Positions 23,663 through 31,812 of a stretch of 37,176 bases of DNA are shown here, piece by piece; position 1 is the first letter of the stretch, and the number at the start of each line of letters is the position of its first letter. The notes under the pieces are model-generated. The model searched no databases. It was not told the DNA's origin and saw only the letters and a list, made by a program, of their open reading frames with translations. The stretch is from Methylotenera_A sp031381645 (GTDB lineage Bacteria; Pseudomonadota; Gammaproteobacteria; Burkholderiales; Methylophilaceae): the NCBI GenBank assembly GCA_031381645.1, contig JANMYB010000101.1, forward strand, positions 1-37,176, read 5' to 3'. Made by a program: the position numbers and the translations under genes.

Positions 23663-24178
23663 TTAGAAATTATCAGTTCTGGTAAACAGTCCTACGCGCA
23701 AATCGCTGGCTACGTAGATTTCGCGACCATCTAAAGTCATGGTAGCATCGGCGATGCCCATCACCAATTTGCGCATGATCACGCGTTTTAAATCGATAGT
23801 ATAAGTCGCCATTTTGGCAGTTGGAAGTACTTGCCCACTAAATTTTACCTCACCAGCACCCAACGCCCGTCCACGCCCAGGACCGCCTGCCCAGCCCAAA
23901 TAAAACCCTACGAGCTGCCACATCGCGTCCAGCCCCAGGCAACCTGGCATGACAGGGTCGCCGGTAAAATGGCAATCGAAAAACCATAAATCGGGCGATA
24001 TATCCAGCTCGGCAATAATCTGCCCATTGCCATACTTTCCACCCTCGTCAGTAATTTTTACAATACGATCGAACATCAACATCGGCGGCAACGGTAGCTG
24101 TGCATTACCCTCGCCAAACATTCCCCCACGCCCACACGCCAACAACTCCTCTTTGGTGTAACTGCTTTGTCTTGTCAT
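23663..24178 (-). CDS. fabA: 3-hydroxydecanoyl-ACP dehydratase/isomerase
   Basis: Dehydrates 3-hydroxydecanoyl-ACP and isomerises trans-2 to cis-3-decenoyl-ACP, the branch point for unsaturated fatty acids. The 171-aa hot-dog protein has catalytic His70 and Asp84 in DCHFTGDPVMPGCLGLDAMWQL, at exactly the E. coli positions. The length equals the E. coli enzyme within a residue. It is the first gene of fabA-fabB; its upstream region contains inverted repeats at 24211-24243 that could be a regulator site. Confidence 0.97.
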   Translation of the reverse strand: MTRQSSYTKEELLACGRGGMFGEGNAQLPLPPMLMFDRIVKITDEGGKYGNGQIIAELDISPDLWFFDCHFTGDPVMPGCLGLDAMWQLVGFYLGWAGGPGRGRALGAGEVKFSGQVLPTAKMATYTIDLKRVIMRKLVMGIADATMTLDGREIYVASDLRVGLFTRTDNF

Positions 24179-24210
24179 TATATTTATACTTAAGTTTGTG
24201 TTGAGATTTA

Positions 24211-24243
24211 CGCTATTTTCGCTGGAAAATCAATTTAGCGAAA
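24211..24243. promoter_or_regulatory. Candidate operator upstream of fabA
   Basis: Two overlapping inverted repeats: CGCTA (24211-24215) with TAGCG (24236-24240), and TTTCGCT (24217-24223) with AGCGAAA (24237-24243), the latter with a 13-bp spacer. They lie 33-65 bp upstream of the fabA start, where a repressor of unsaturated fatty acid genes would be expected. The regulator is not identified. Confidence 0.35.
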
Positions 24244-24337
24244 GTACTATCTTTAAACAGTGATGCAAGCGGGCTTATTGTGGTACGCAAAACCAAGCTA
24301 TTTTTACTACTTAAACTAACCTGGCGAACTAAATCAG

Positions 24338-24377
24338 CATGTCCTGCAGGCCTTATGAATATTGCTTTACAGAGCAT
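24338..24377 (+). repeat. Palindromic interspersed element, copy E
   Basis: The loop core TTATGAATATT is at 24353-24363, with left arm CATGTCCTGCAGG (24338-24350) and right arm GCTTTACAGAGCAT (24364-24377). Inner AGGC/GCTT pairs with one wobble. It lies in the divergent fabA-mxaR spacer, so here it cannot serve as a shared terminator. Confidence 0.65.
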
Positions 24378-24527
24378 TTATTTTAATATTTTTAAAGGCG
24401 ATTTGTGATTAAATTACCTCAAATTTTAAGCAAGCTATACAAACCTGTATACACTAACCTCAAATTCATTTAATATAGTGTTCAATTAACTAGTCAAATT
24501 AACCATTTAATTTTTAGGAAAAACTCC

Positions 24528-25544
24528 ATGAGCGACCGTCAACTGGCCGACTGGCGCAACCATGCGCTAACTTTAGAAAACGAAGTCAATAAGGTAGTCG
24601 TTGGTCAGGCAAACCCAGTGCGACTCATCACTACTGCGATTTTTGCGCGCGGCCACGTGTTGCTTGAAGGTGATGTGGGCGTAGGCAAAACCACGCTGTT
24701 GCGCGCCTTCACGCGCGGCATTGGCGGCGGTTATCAGCGCATTGAGGGCACTATTGACTTGATGCCAAACGATTTGGTGTATCACACTTATTTGGGCGAA
24801 GATGGCAAGCCGCACGTAAGCGCGGGGCCTCTGTTGATGTCAGGAGAAAATTTAAGCGTATTTTTCTTTAACGAAATCAACCGCGCGCGTCCGCAAGTGC
24901 ATTCATTACTGTTGCGCGTGATGGCCGAGCGCACATTGTCAGCGTTCAACAAAGAACACGTGTTTCCGCACATGATTGTATTTGCCGACCGCAACCAAGT
25001 GGAACGCGAAGAAACCTTTGAAATTCCTTCTGCAGCGCGCGATCGCTTTATGATGGAAATACCAATTGTGGTGCCCAATGATGATGCGGTAATGTCAGGC
25101 TTAATGTTTGATACACGTTTCCATGATGCTGATGCTTTAATTGATACCGTCAAACCTGATGTATTAAAATTTGACGACCTGAACGGATTTTCAAGTGTGA
25201 TTCAAAAACATGTTGAAGCATCGCCTACGCTCGAAAAGTATGCGCTTAATTTATGGAAAGCAACCCGTAACCCCACAGACTATGGCGTGAAAGTCACCAA
25301 TGTCGATATGAATCGCCTCGTGCTTGCAGGTGCCAGCCCGCGCGGCATGAGTATGATGCTGCGCGCTGCGCGCGTAAATGCTTGGATGAACGAGCGCACT
25401 GCGATTACACCTGATGATATTCACGCGGTATTTCACGCCACCGTGGCGCACAGAATTGTATTTAGCCCCGTGTATGAAATGCGCCGCACCGAGATTGCGC
25501 GTGAGATGTTGAGTAATATCATCAATGCAGTTGCCGCGCCTTAA
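24528..25544 (+). CDS. mxaR: MoxR-type AAA+ ATPase of the mxa cluster
   Basis: An AAA+ ATPase of the MoxR family, thought to act as a chaperone in methanol dehydrogenase maturation. Walker A is GDVGVGKT at about residues 49-56. The Walker B segment reads VFFFNEINRARP, with Asn where most MoxR proteins have Asp (ADEINRA-type). Sensor and arginine motifs lie in FADRNQVEREETFEIPSAARDRF, which is unlike the generic MoxR ATQNP version. Length 338 aa. Strong ribosome site TTAGGA. It is the first of six genes in the order mxaR-S-A-C-K-L, each within about 40 bp of the next or overlapping. Confidence 0.9.
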   Translation: MSDRQLADWRNHALTLENEVNKVVVGQANPVRLITTAIFARGHVLLEGDVGVGKTTLLRAFTRGIGGGYQRIEGTIDLMPNDLVYHTYLGEDGKPHVSAGPLLMSGENLSVFFFNEINRARPQVHSLLLRVMAERTLSAFNKEHVFPHMIVFADRNQVEREETFEIPSAARDRFMMEIPIVVPNDDAVMSGLMFDTRFHDADALIDTVKPDVLKFDDLNGFSSVIQKHVEASPTLEKYALNLWKATRNPTDYGVKVTNVDMNRLVLAGASPRGMSMMLRAARVNAWMNERTAITPDDIHAVFHATVAHRIVFSPVYEMRRTEIAREMLSNIINAVAAP

Positions 25545-25557
25545 TTAGCTTACAAGC

Positions 25558-26421
25558 ATGTCCATCGAAGATATTAAGGAATTTAGCTACCACATCGGTT
25601 GGCGTAACCGCGGCCGCCACCCTGGCCGTCATGCCAGCACGCAGCGCGGCATGGGCATGGAATTCATTGGACATACCTCACTACTAAACTATCCTGATCC
25701 ACGCCGTATCGATTTGCGTCAAACCCTGCGTGACCCCATGGAACAAGTCTATGTGCGGCTTTTCAACCAAAAAAGTGCTACACCAGTCTTTGTGATTTGC
25801 GATTTATCAGGCAGCATGAATTTTGGCGCAAAAGAACGCAAAATCCGTAAAGCAGCCGACATTGCAGAATCAGTTGCGCGCTCTGCTACGCGCAACGCCG
25901 ACCCGTTTGGATTTGTTGGTTTTGATGATGTGGTGCGCGAAGATTGGATTAGCACCGCGTCGTTTAAATCGCATCGCGCGATTGAGCTGGCCGAACGCTT
26001 AAAAGAATATCATCCAGAACCCGTGTCTGGCGCAGGTATTGATGATGTATGGCGGTTTTTGCCGCGTGAACGCTCGTTGGTGTTTATGATTTCTGATTTT
26101 CATATGCCGCTGCCGCAACTAGAAGGTGCGCTTTCCAACCTAACGCGCCACCACATTGTGCCTGTGGTGTTGTGGGATGCCGATGAATACACCAACTTGC
26201 CCGAACATGGTATTACCGCTGTCACCGACCCTGAGTCTGGCGTACGGCGTACATTATTTTTACGCAAAAGTTATCGCGGCAAAATTATTGAATCGTTTGA
26301 AGCGCGCCGTGCGGCAATTTATAAGATTTTTATGGAATTCGACATGCCACCTTTTTATGTAGAAAGCGACTTTGACGCCGATATGCTGACTGAGTATTTT
26401 CACCAATTTGTAGCTGCTTAA
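25558..26421 (+). CDS. mxaS: MxaS-type DUF58 protein
   Basis: A DUF58 protein with a von Willebrand A-like core, typically paired with MoxR ATPases. The 287-aa product begins with basic IGWRNRGRHPGRHASTQRG (about residues 13-31), as in proteins that contact the ATPase. It has YPDPRRIDLRQTLRDPMEQ, then a MIDAS-like DLSGSM near residue 82 and SLVFMISDFHMPLP near 175. No membrane segment is seen, so it should be cytoplasmic. It follows mxaR by 13 bp, which matches the MoxR-DUF58 pairing and the mxaRS order. Its exact step in methanol dehydrogenase assembly is not established. Confidence 0.88.
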   Translation: MSIEDIKEFSYHIGWRNRGRHPGRHASTQRGMGMEFIGHTSLLNYPDPRRIDLRQTLRDPMEQVYVRLFNQKSATPVFVICDLSGSMNFGAKERKIRKAADIAESVARSATRNADPFGFVGFDDVVREDWISTASFKSHRAIELAERLKEYHPEPVSGAGIDDVWRFLPRERSLVFMISDFHMPLPQLEGALSNLTRHHIVPVVLWDADEYTNLPEHGITAVTDPESGVRRTLFLRKSYRGKIIESFEARRAAIYKIFMEFDMPPFYVESDFDADMLTEYFHQFVAA

Positions 26422-26434
26422 CCCAATAAAATAT

Positions 26435-27448
26435 ATGAAAAAATTAATGACACGTTTTTTATGCAGCCGTATTTTATGTGCATGCATGTTAAGCCTTAGC
26501 GCTTTCGCTTCCCATGCGCTCGATAGCCAATCGCTGCCCGATATTAAGGCGGGCGTGGTTGTCCTTCAAATACAAGACCCTGAGCGGACTGTAGGCTATA
26601 CGGTGGGCGATGTGCTGACCCGCGACATGGTAATTAGCATCAAAAAACCTTACAAACTCATCCCCGAATCGTTGCCGATTATCGGCTATCAAAAACGTTA
26701 TCGCGGCCAGCCAATTGGTATTGATTTAAGCGATATTAAGCATACCAGTAAAGATAATGGCACAGAAGTAATCCACAACTTAACGCTGAGTTATCAAGTA
26801 TGGACAAATAGAAATGTCGTTAAAAATGGAGCACTTCCAGCCGAGTATCTGCATATCATCAATGTTGAATCCAAGGGCAAAGAGGTAGTAAAGTTTCGTA
26901 TTCCCAGCTTCGAATTTAATATTTCGCCGATTGCGCGCTTTGGCCAAATCAAAATTGAAGAAGATATGAGCCCATATAGAGGACCGCTACTACTTGATAG
27001 TGCACCAGAGAAACAGCGCCTTAAAATCTTGCTGTGCATTTTAGCATTAAGTTTGCTGGGCTTAGTTTATATGCTGGGTAAACATACTTGGTTGCCACGC
27101 ATGGGCGGGCCATTTGCCAAAAGTTATCGTCAAATTCGCAAGCAAGCCAACACGCAAGAGGGTTTACGGAATGCGGTTTCTGGCATGCATACCGCGCTAA
27201 ATGCCACTGCTGGCCATAGTTTATTTAACGATAATTTGGATGAGTTTTTAGCCAAAAAGCCAGCATTTAATGCTATTAAAACTGAAATACACCAATTTTT
27301 TGGCTTATCAAACCAAGTATTTTTTGAACCCAACGCCAAACATGGCGCAGGCAGTGAGCCGCTTCAGTGGCTGGCGCAGTTTTGCCGTCGTTGTCGCGAT
27401 TGCGAACGTGGCCTAGTGCCCGACATTTTAAGCCCTGATATTAAATAA
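26435..27448 (+). CDS. mxaA: MxaA, methanol dehydrogenase calcium-insertion protein
   Basis: In Methylorubrum extorquens, mxaA, mxaK and mxaL are needed to put Ca2+ into the active site of MxaF methanol dehydrogenase. The 337-aa product has a signal or anchor segment (about residues 5-28, ending AFASHA). A periplasmic beta-rich domain to about residue 185 is followed by a membrane helix at about 191-210 (LLCILALSLLGLVYMLG) and a cytoplasmic helical tail. The 13-bp gap to mxaS and the 1-bp gap to mxaC show tight cotranscription. Assignment rests on cluster position and protein layout; sequence identity to known MxaA was not computed. Confidence 0.82.
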   Translation: MKKLMTRFLCSRILCACMLSLSAFASHALDSQSLPDIKAGVVVLQIQDPERTVGYTVGDVLTRDMVISIKKPYKLIPESLPIIGYQKRYRGQPIGIDLSDIKHTSKDNGTEVIHNLTLSYQVWTNRNVVKNGALPAEYLHIINVESKGKEVVKFRIPSFEFNISPIARFGQIKIEEDMSPYRGPLLLDSAPEKQRLKILLCILALSLLGLVYMLGKHTWLPRMGGPFAKSYRQIRKQANTQEGLRNAVSGMHTALNATAGHSLFNDNLDEFLAKKPAFNAIKTEIHQFFGLSNQVFFEPNAKHGAGSEPLQWLAQFCRRCRDCERGLVPDILSPDIK

Positions 27449-27449
27449 T

Positions 27450-28424
27450 ATGGCTTTTTCAAATCCTTGGTTATTATGGTTGCTGCCTTTGGCCTTTTTG
27501 CCCCTGGTGTTTCAGCGTGCCCACAGCAAAAATTATTCATGGGTTGAAATGTTGCCCGCTGACCCCCTTTCCGATCTGTTAGGCTGGATTTTGAAGGTGC
27601 TGGCGGTGCTGACACTGCTATTTATTGTGCTAGGTTTGAGTGCACCACATACCAACCAGCAACAAGTAGAACGCATTGGCGTAGGGGCGCAAATTGGTTT
27701 GGTACTGGATAGAAGCGCGAGTATGGATGATCCGTTTTCTGGCATGGTTGGCACGGTGGGCGAAAGCAAATCAGCCGCAGCGGCGCGCTTAATTACACAG
27801 TTTGTGCAATCTCGCCAAAACGACTTAATGGGCATGGTTTCATTTAGCAACTCGGCCATGCATGTGCTACCGCTTACCGAGAACAAACTGGCGATGGTAG
27901 CAGCAGTACAAGCAACAGCGGGCAATGCACTGTTCCAAACCAATATCGGTAGCGGACTTACCGCTGGCGCGGAATTGTTTGAAAAAGTACCAGACTCTGG
28001 CTCGCGCTTGGTGATTTTGCTGTCTGACGGCGCAGGTAGAATTGGCGCGGATGCACAACAAAAAATTCGAGATTGGTATGACCGGATGCATATTAGCTTA
28101 TATTGGATTGTATTGCGTCAGCCTGGCGGTTTGAGTATTTTTGATACCAAGTTTAAGGCCGACCCAGACAAAGCTTTGCCTGCCGAAATTGAGCTTTATG
28201 AGTTTTTTAAAACTATGAAAACAGAGTTTCACGCCTACGAGGCGGAAGATCCAAAAACCTTACAATTGGCGATTGACGACATTAATCGTAAAGAGAGAAA
28301 ACCGATTAAATATTTTGAAAAAATTCCAGGCAAAGACTTATCCAACCTTTGTTTTTTAATTGCCGCAGGCATGATTGTATTACTGCTTGGCGTGAAATAC
28401 CTAGAGGTTAAAACATGGCACTGA
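27450..28424 (+). CDS. mxaC: MxaC, von Willebrand A domain membrane protein
   Basis: The 324-aa product has two N-terminal membrane segments (about 6-22 and 47-65), a periplasmic or cytoplasmic vWA domain with a metal-site motif DRSASMDDPF near residue 87, and VILLSDGAGRIG near 190. A C-terminal membrane segment follows (about 297-315, CFLIAAGMIVLLLGVKYL). This is the batA-like plan found with MoxR systems. It starts 1 bp after the mxaA stop and its last 10 bp overlap the mxaK start. The function is attributed to methanol dehydrogenase maturation by cluster membership. Confidence 0.84.
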   Translation: MAFSNPWLLWLLPLAFLPLVFQRAHSKNYSWVEMLPADPLSDLLGWILKVLAVLTLLFIVLGLSAPHTNQQQVERIGVGAQIGLVLDRSASMDDPFSGMVGTVGESKSAAAARLITQFVQSRQNDLMGMVSFSNSAMHVLPLTENKLAMVAAVQATAGNALFQTNIGSGLTAGAELFEKVPDSGSRLVILLSDGAGRIGADAQQKIRDWYDRMHISLYWIVLRQPGGLSIFDTKFKADPDKALPAEIELYEFFKTMKTEFHAYEAEDPKTLQLAIDDINRKERKPIKYFEKIPGKDLSNLCFLIAAGMIVLLLGVKYLEVKTWH

Positions 28425-28981
28425 ACATTCCATACAAACTAGCACGATTTTTAAACGTAAAAAAACTCACTTGGGCTTTTACGCTGATTGCCTTAATTTG
28501 CTTGACTGGTAGCATCTTCACCTATGTGCGCATTCAAGAAGTAGATGCGTTTAACCGTGCGATTAGCGCAGGTAAAACTCCTGTTACTGATAAAGATAGT
28601 TTTGAAGCAAAATTTGCCACTGCGCTATATTTAGCTAAAAAAGAACGTTTTAAAGAAGCGACTTTGCTATTTACTGCGCTCATGCCAAAGGCAAACGCCG
28701 CACAAAAATCGGCGGTGCAATACAATCTGGGCAATATTTTCTTATTGCGCGCCAATGCAATGGGCGGGCGTAGCGCAGCCGTTTCACAAGAGACGGAATA
28801 TTTGATGCAACAAGCCAAAACAGCATATGTGGCGTCGCTTAAGCTGGATAACAGCCAATGGGATGCCAAGCATAATTTAGATCGCTTACTCGGCTTACTA
28901 CCTGAAACACCTACGCCAGGCGTAGGTGAAGGTGATAAAGCTGGGCTGATTATGGGCAATGTGCCCGTGGGTTTGCCTTAA
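28415..28981 (+). CDS. mxaK: MxaK, membrane-anchored TPR-like protein
   Basis: The 188-aa product has one N-terminal membrane segment (about residues 18-38, AFTLIALICLTGSIFTYVRI). Helical repeats resembling TPRs follow: SFEAKFATALYLAKKERFKEATLLF, then AVQYNLGNIFLLRANA, and LDNSQWDAKHNLDRLL. MxaK is one of three proteins implicated in Ca2+ insertion into methanol dehydrogenase. The ATG lies within the end of mxaC (10-bp overlap), and mxaL follows after 39 bp. Identification is by position, size and topology. Confidence 0.8.
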   Translation: MALNIPYKLARFLNVKKLTWAFTLIALICLTGSIFTYVRIQEVDAFNRAISAGKTPVTDKDSFEAKFATALYLAKKERFKEATLLFTALMPKANAAQKSAVQYNLGNIFLLRANAMGGRSAAVSQETEYLMQQAKTAYVASLKLDNSQWDAKHNLDRLLGLLPETPTPGVGEGDKAGLIMGNVPVGLP

Positions 28982-29020
28982 ATTGAGAGTCTTACCATAA
29001 ACTTAAAATTTAATTAATTG

Positions 29021-30052
29021 ATGAGAAAACTGTTTAATATTTTACGTCATCGCCGCGATATGCTTTTGCTTTACGCGGCTTTAATACTGCTCGTTATCGC
29101 GCTATTTAAGCCGACAATTCCCATTAAACGCGATATTTTTAGCTATATTTTGGTGGCGGATATTTCGCAAAGCATGAACGTAAAAGATATGACCATACTT
29201 GGCAAGCCAGTCACGCGCATGCAATATCAACAATACTTGTTGCACCGCATTATTGGCGAAATGCCTTGCGGCACACAAGTGAGCATGGGTTTATTTGCGG
29301 GTGTCAGCGTGGCGGCGCTCTACACGCCGATTGAGGTGTGTGAAAATTTTGCCGCGATTGAAGATACGATTGATCACTTGGATTGGCGTAACGGCTGGTC
29401 TGGCAACAGTCGCGTGCGTGAAAGTATGGTCACGTTGGCGAAGCTGATTCGTAGCTTTCCTGAGCCTGCGCAGGTGGTTTATTTTAGTGATGGCGAAGAA
29501 ACACCCAAATTGCACATCTTCAACACCCGCGATTTAACTGGCTTCCAGGGTGGTAAAGATTGGCTATTGGTTGGCATCGGCTCCGATAAAGGCACGGCGA
29601 TTCCTAAATTAGATGACAAAAACCAACTGATTGGTTACTGGTCTGCAGAAAGCTTTGCCATGCAGCCTGGCGTGGCACAAATCGCGCAAGAAAATATTGG
29701 CACGCGCGAAGATAGCGTAGCTGGAGAAGTAAGTGACCGTTATCTATCACGACTGGATGAAAAATATCTCATTTCATTGGCCAAAGAAGTAGGTGGAAAT
29801 TACGTGAATGGTAGTAGCTTACAAAACATATTGGCGGCGATGAAGGCGCAGCCGCCGGCACGCCGCAGTAAGGCCGATTTCGAATTAAAATGGTATTTTG
29901 CAGGGATAGCTGGCTTGTTATTTTTGGCCGCTTATTTGCCCAAACATCCAGCGAGAGAAGCTAAAGAAATTTTTAAAGAATTGTTGGCACGCAGGCTTTA
30001 TAAGCGCAAAAAAAGTCAAGCTGACAAGTCTACGGCGCTCAAATCCTCCTGA
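29021..30052 (+). CDS. mxaL: MxaL, von Willebrand A domain membrane protein
   Basis: The 343-aa product starts at ATG 29021 (the preceding TTG at 29018 is less likely). It has a membrane segment at about residues 15-32, a vWA domain with the MIDAS motif DISQSM near residue 48 and VYFSDGEETPK near 155, and a second membrane segment near 288-306 (WYFAGIAGLLFLAAYLP). It is the second vWA protein of the cluster, besides MxaC. The 3' end overlaps the end of the convergent ygfX by 37 bp. No mxaD, mxaE or mxaH follows. Confidence 0.83.
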   Translation: MRKLFNILRHRRDMLLLYAALILLVIALFKPTIPIKRDIFSYILVADISQSMNVKDMTILGKPVTRMQYQQYLLHRIIGEMPCGTQVSMGLFAGVSVAALYTPIEVCENFAAIEDTIDHLDWRNGWSGNSRVRESMVTLAKLIRSFPEPAQVVYFSDGEETPKLHIFNTRDLTGFQGGKDWLLVGIGSDKGTAIPKLDDKNQLIGYWSAESFAMQPGVAQIAQENIGTREDSVAGEVSDRYLSRLDEKYLISLAKEVGGNYVNGSSLQNILAAMKAQPPARRSKADFELKWYFAGIAGLLFLAAYLPKHPAREAKEIFKELLARRLYKRKKSQADKSTALKSS

Positions 30053-30483
30053 TGCTTAAACCAACGTAACCAAACGCGCAAACGTCTTAATTCATCTATA
30101 TTCTCTGCATTTGGCAATAAAATCATTGGCGCAGGCGAAAAATTAAAGCCTTTTCGCTCAAAATTGAGTATCGTGCAACTCTCATGGGTAAAGGAGCTTG
30201 GCGCAAGTTTTAATTGAAATTTTTGACCCGCTTTGTTGGTTATGGTCAGCGCACCTTTGTTATCCACATCGATTGTTTGCCACGAATTTGGCAACCGTAA
30301 TAATGCATCGCGCATAATAAAAAATGCGCTCGAGGCGATAATTAGCGCGATAATGACTAGCTTGAGAAAAAAGAAAAGTTGCAAGCTCAACAAAATAAAG
30401 CAGCAAGCAATTGAAACACCTACAAGTAGCCCCAATAATAGCTTGGAAGGCAAAAGCTTAACATGAATGGGTTGCATGACCAT
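30016..30483 (-). CDS. ygfX: YgfX-family membrane protein
   Basis: A small inner-membrane protein of the YgfX (CptA) family, encoded in many Proteobacteria near ygfZ and sdhE. The start at 30483 gives MVMQPIHVKLLPSK and 155 aa. Starts at 30477 and 30513 are also possible, and none has a clear ribosome site. It has two close membrane segments (about residues 10-50, LLLGLLVGVSIACC and LKLVIIALIIASSAFF), then a soluble C-terminal part ending RRLRVWLRWFK, typical of the family. It is divergent from ygfZ and convergent with mxaL (37-bp overlap at the 3' ends). Confidence 0.78.
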   Translation of the reverse strand: MVMQPIHVKLLPSKLLLGLLVGVSIACCFILLSLQLFFFLKLVIIALIIASSAFFIMRDALLRLPNSWQTIDVDNKGALTITNKAGQKFQLKLAPSSFTHESCTILNFERKGFNFSPAPMILLPNAENIDELRRLRVWLRWFKHQEDLSAVDLSA

Positions 30484-30505
30484 AATGAACAAATAATAGG
30501 TTGAA

Positions 30506-31447
30506 ATGCTCATGACAGCAACAAACAATAATACTTTGTGCGACTTATCTCATTTGGGCTTGTTAGAAATTAGCGGCGCGGATGCGGTGACTTTTTTGCA
30601 AGGCCAAGTGACGAATGATGTGAAGTTACTCATCGGTAGCAACGCGCATTACAGCGCTTACTGCAACCCCAAAGGTCGCATGCTGGCGCTATTTCTGGCA
30701 TTTGCACATGCTGACCACATCCATTTACAGCTCAATCGAGAGCTAGTTGAACCTATTCTAAAGCGCTTAAAAATGTATGTGATGCGCAGCAAAGTTGAGA
30801 TTAAAGACGTAAGTAGCTCGATTATAAAGTTCGGAATTAATGGTCATGAAGCCTCACAGATATTGGTTCATAGCTTTTCAAAAATTCCAACTGAAGATTA
30901 CGAGCTAGTCACTTTAGAGAGTGCTACGATTCTAAAACTACCAAGCATCAACGGCACACGCTTCGAGATTTTCACTGACGCAACGAACGCGCCTGTGATT
31001 TTAGATACGCTTAAAACCAAGTGTGAAATCGTTGAAAAAACGCAATGGAACTGGCAGGAGATTCAAGCAGGGATTCCCGATGTTGAGTTAAAAACCCAAG
31101 AGCAATTTGTGCCACAAATGCTTAATCTGGATATTTTAAACGGTATCAACTTTAAAAAAGGTTGCTACACTGGCCAAGAAATTGTTGCACGCACGCATTA
31201 TTTAGGTAGCGTAAAACGCCGTACGTATTTAGCCAGCATTCAATCTGCAAGCGCGCCGCAGGCGAGTGATAAAGTGATGGATTCAACACAAAATGAAGTC
31301 GGCCAAATTGTGAGAGTTGCACCAAATTTGGAAAACGGTTTTGATGTTTTGGCTGAAATGCGCATAGACGCGCAACATACGGGCGAAGTTTACTGGAACA
31401 ACGTGATGATTAAAACGAAAAAATTGCCTTATTCACTTGAGGTTTGA
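30506..31447 (+). CDS. ygfZ: Folate-binding YgfZ family protein
   Basis: YgfZ binds folate and supports repair or assembly of certain Fe-S enzymes, including MiaB-type tRNA modification. The 313-aa product has the GcvT-like fold start LLEISGADAVTFLQGQVTND and AYCNPKGRMLALFL. The diagnostic motif KGCYTGQEIVAR is near residue 217, with the conserved Cys. The start at 30506 has AGG five bases upstream; 30512 is an alternative. Its 3' end overlaps convergent ftsB by 19 bp, and its 5' end abuts ygfX. Confidence 0.93.
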   Translation: MLMTATNNNTLCDLSHLGLLEISGADAVTFLQGQVTNDVKLLIGSNAHYSAYCNPKGRMLALFLAFAHADHIHLQLNRELVEPILKRLKMYVMRSKVEIKDVSSSIIKFGINGHEASQILVHSFSKIPTEDYELVTLESATILKLPSINGTRFEIFTDATNAPVILDTLKTKCEIVEKTQWNWQEIQAGIPDVELKTQEQFVPQMLNLDILNGINFKKGCYTGQEIVARTHYLGSVKRRTYLASIQSASAPQASDKVMDSTQNEVGQIVRVAPNLENGFDVLAEMRIDAQHTGEVYWNNVMIKTKKLPYSLEV

Positions 31448-31812
31448 GTATCGCCAGCAGCCTTATTCGGTGCGGTGGCTGGCGCACTCTCTTCTTTGCT
31501 GGCTGATTCTGGTAATTGATTGGCAGGCTGCATCGGCAATGGCTGGTCGATGACTTGATAAAAAACTTCATCTTGCTTAATCATGCCCAGCTCACTGCGC
31601 GCACGCTCTTCAATCGCCGCGTTGCCTTGTTTTAAATCGCGCACTTCAGCATTAAGCGTTTCATTGCGTTGCTTAAACGACGTATTTTTTTCTTTTTGCT
31701 CATCAATTTGCTGATTCACATTCCACACCCGCAACCAGCTACCCTTGCCCAGCCACAATGGGTATTGTAGCAAGGCAATTAGAATCACAAATATTAAAGT
31801 CAGTGCTTTCAC
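31429..31812 (-). CDS. ftsB: Cell division protein FtsB
   Basis: Bitopic divisome protein that forms a complex with FtsL and FtsQ and helps activate septal peptidoglycan synthesis. The 127-aa product has a membrane segment at residues 3-18, then a coiled coil (VNQQIDEQKEKNTSFKQRNE, through about 72) and the family motif IEERARSELGMIKQDEVFYQVI. After about residue 88 there is an Ala/Ser/Glu/Pro-rich tail, making it longer than E. coli FtsB (103 aa). The GTG start at 31812 overlaps the eno stop as GTGA. The eno-ftsB order is conserved in Proteobacteria. Confidence 0.93.
   Translation of the reverse strand: MKALTLIFVILIALLQYPLWLGKGSWLRVWNVNQQIDEQKEKNTSFKQRNETLNAEVRDLKQGNAAIEERARSELGMIKQDEVFYQVIDQPLPMQPANQLPESASKEESAPATAPNKAAGDTQTSSE

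Larger units (their letters stand above)
24179..24527. other. Divergent spacer between fabA and the mxa cluster
   Basis: No gene seen in these 349 bp. They hold a pair of nested inverted repeats near fabA (24211-24243), one interspersed palindrome (24338-24377), and an AT-rich stretch before mxaR. That stretch has the palindrome TGTATACA near 24446 and a TATAGT hexamer at 24474-24479 that might be a -10 box. Both promoters, for fabAB and for mxaRSACKL, should lie here. Confidence 0.5.
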
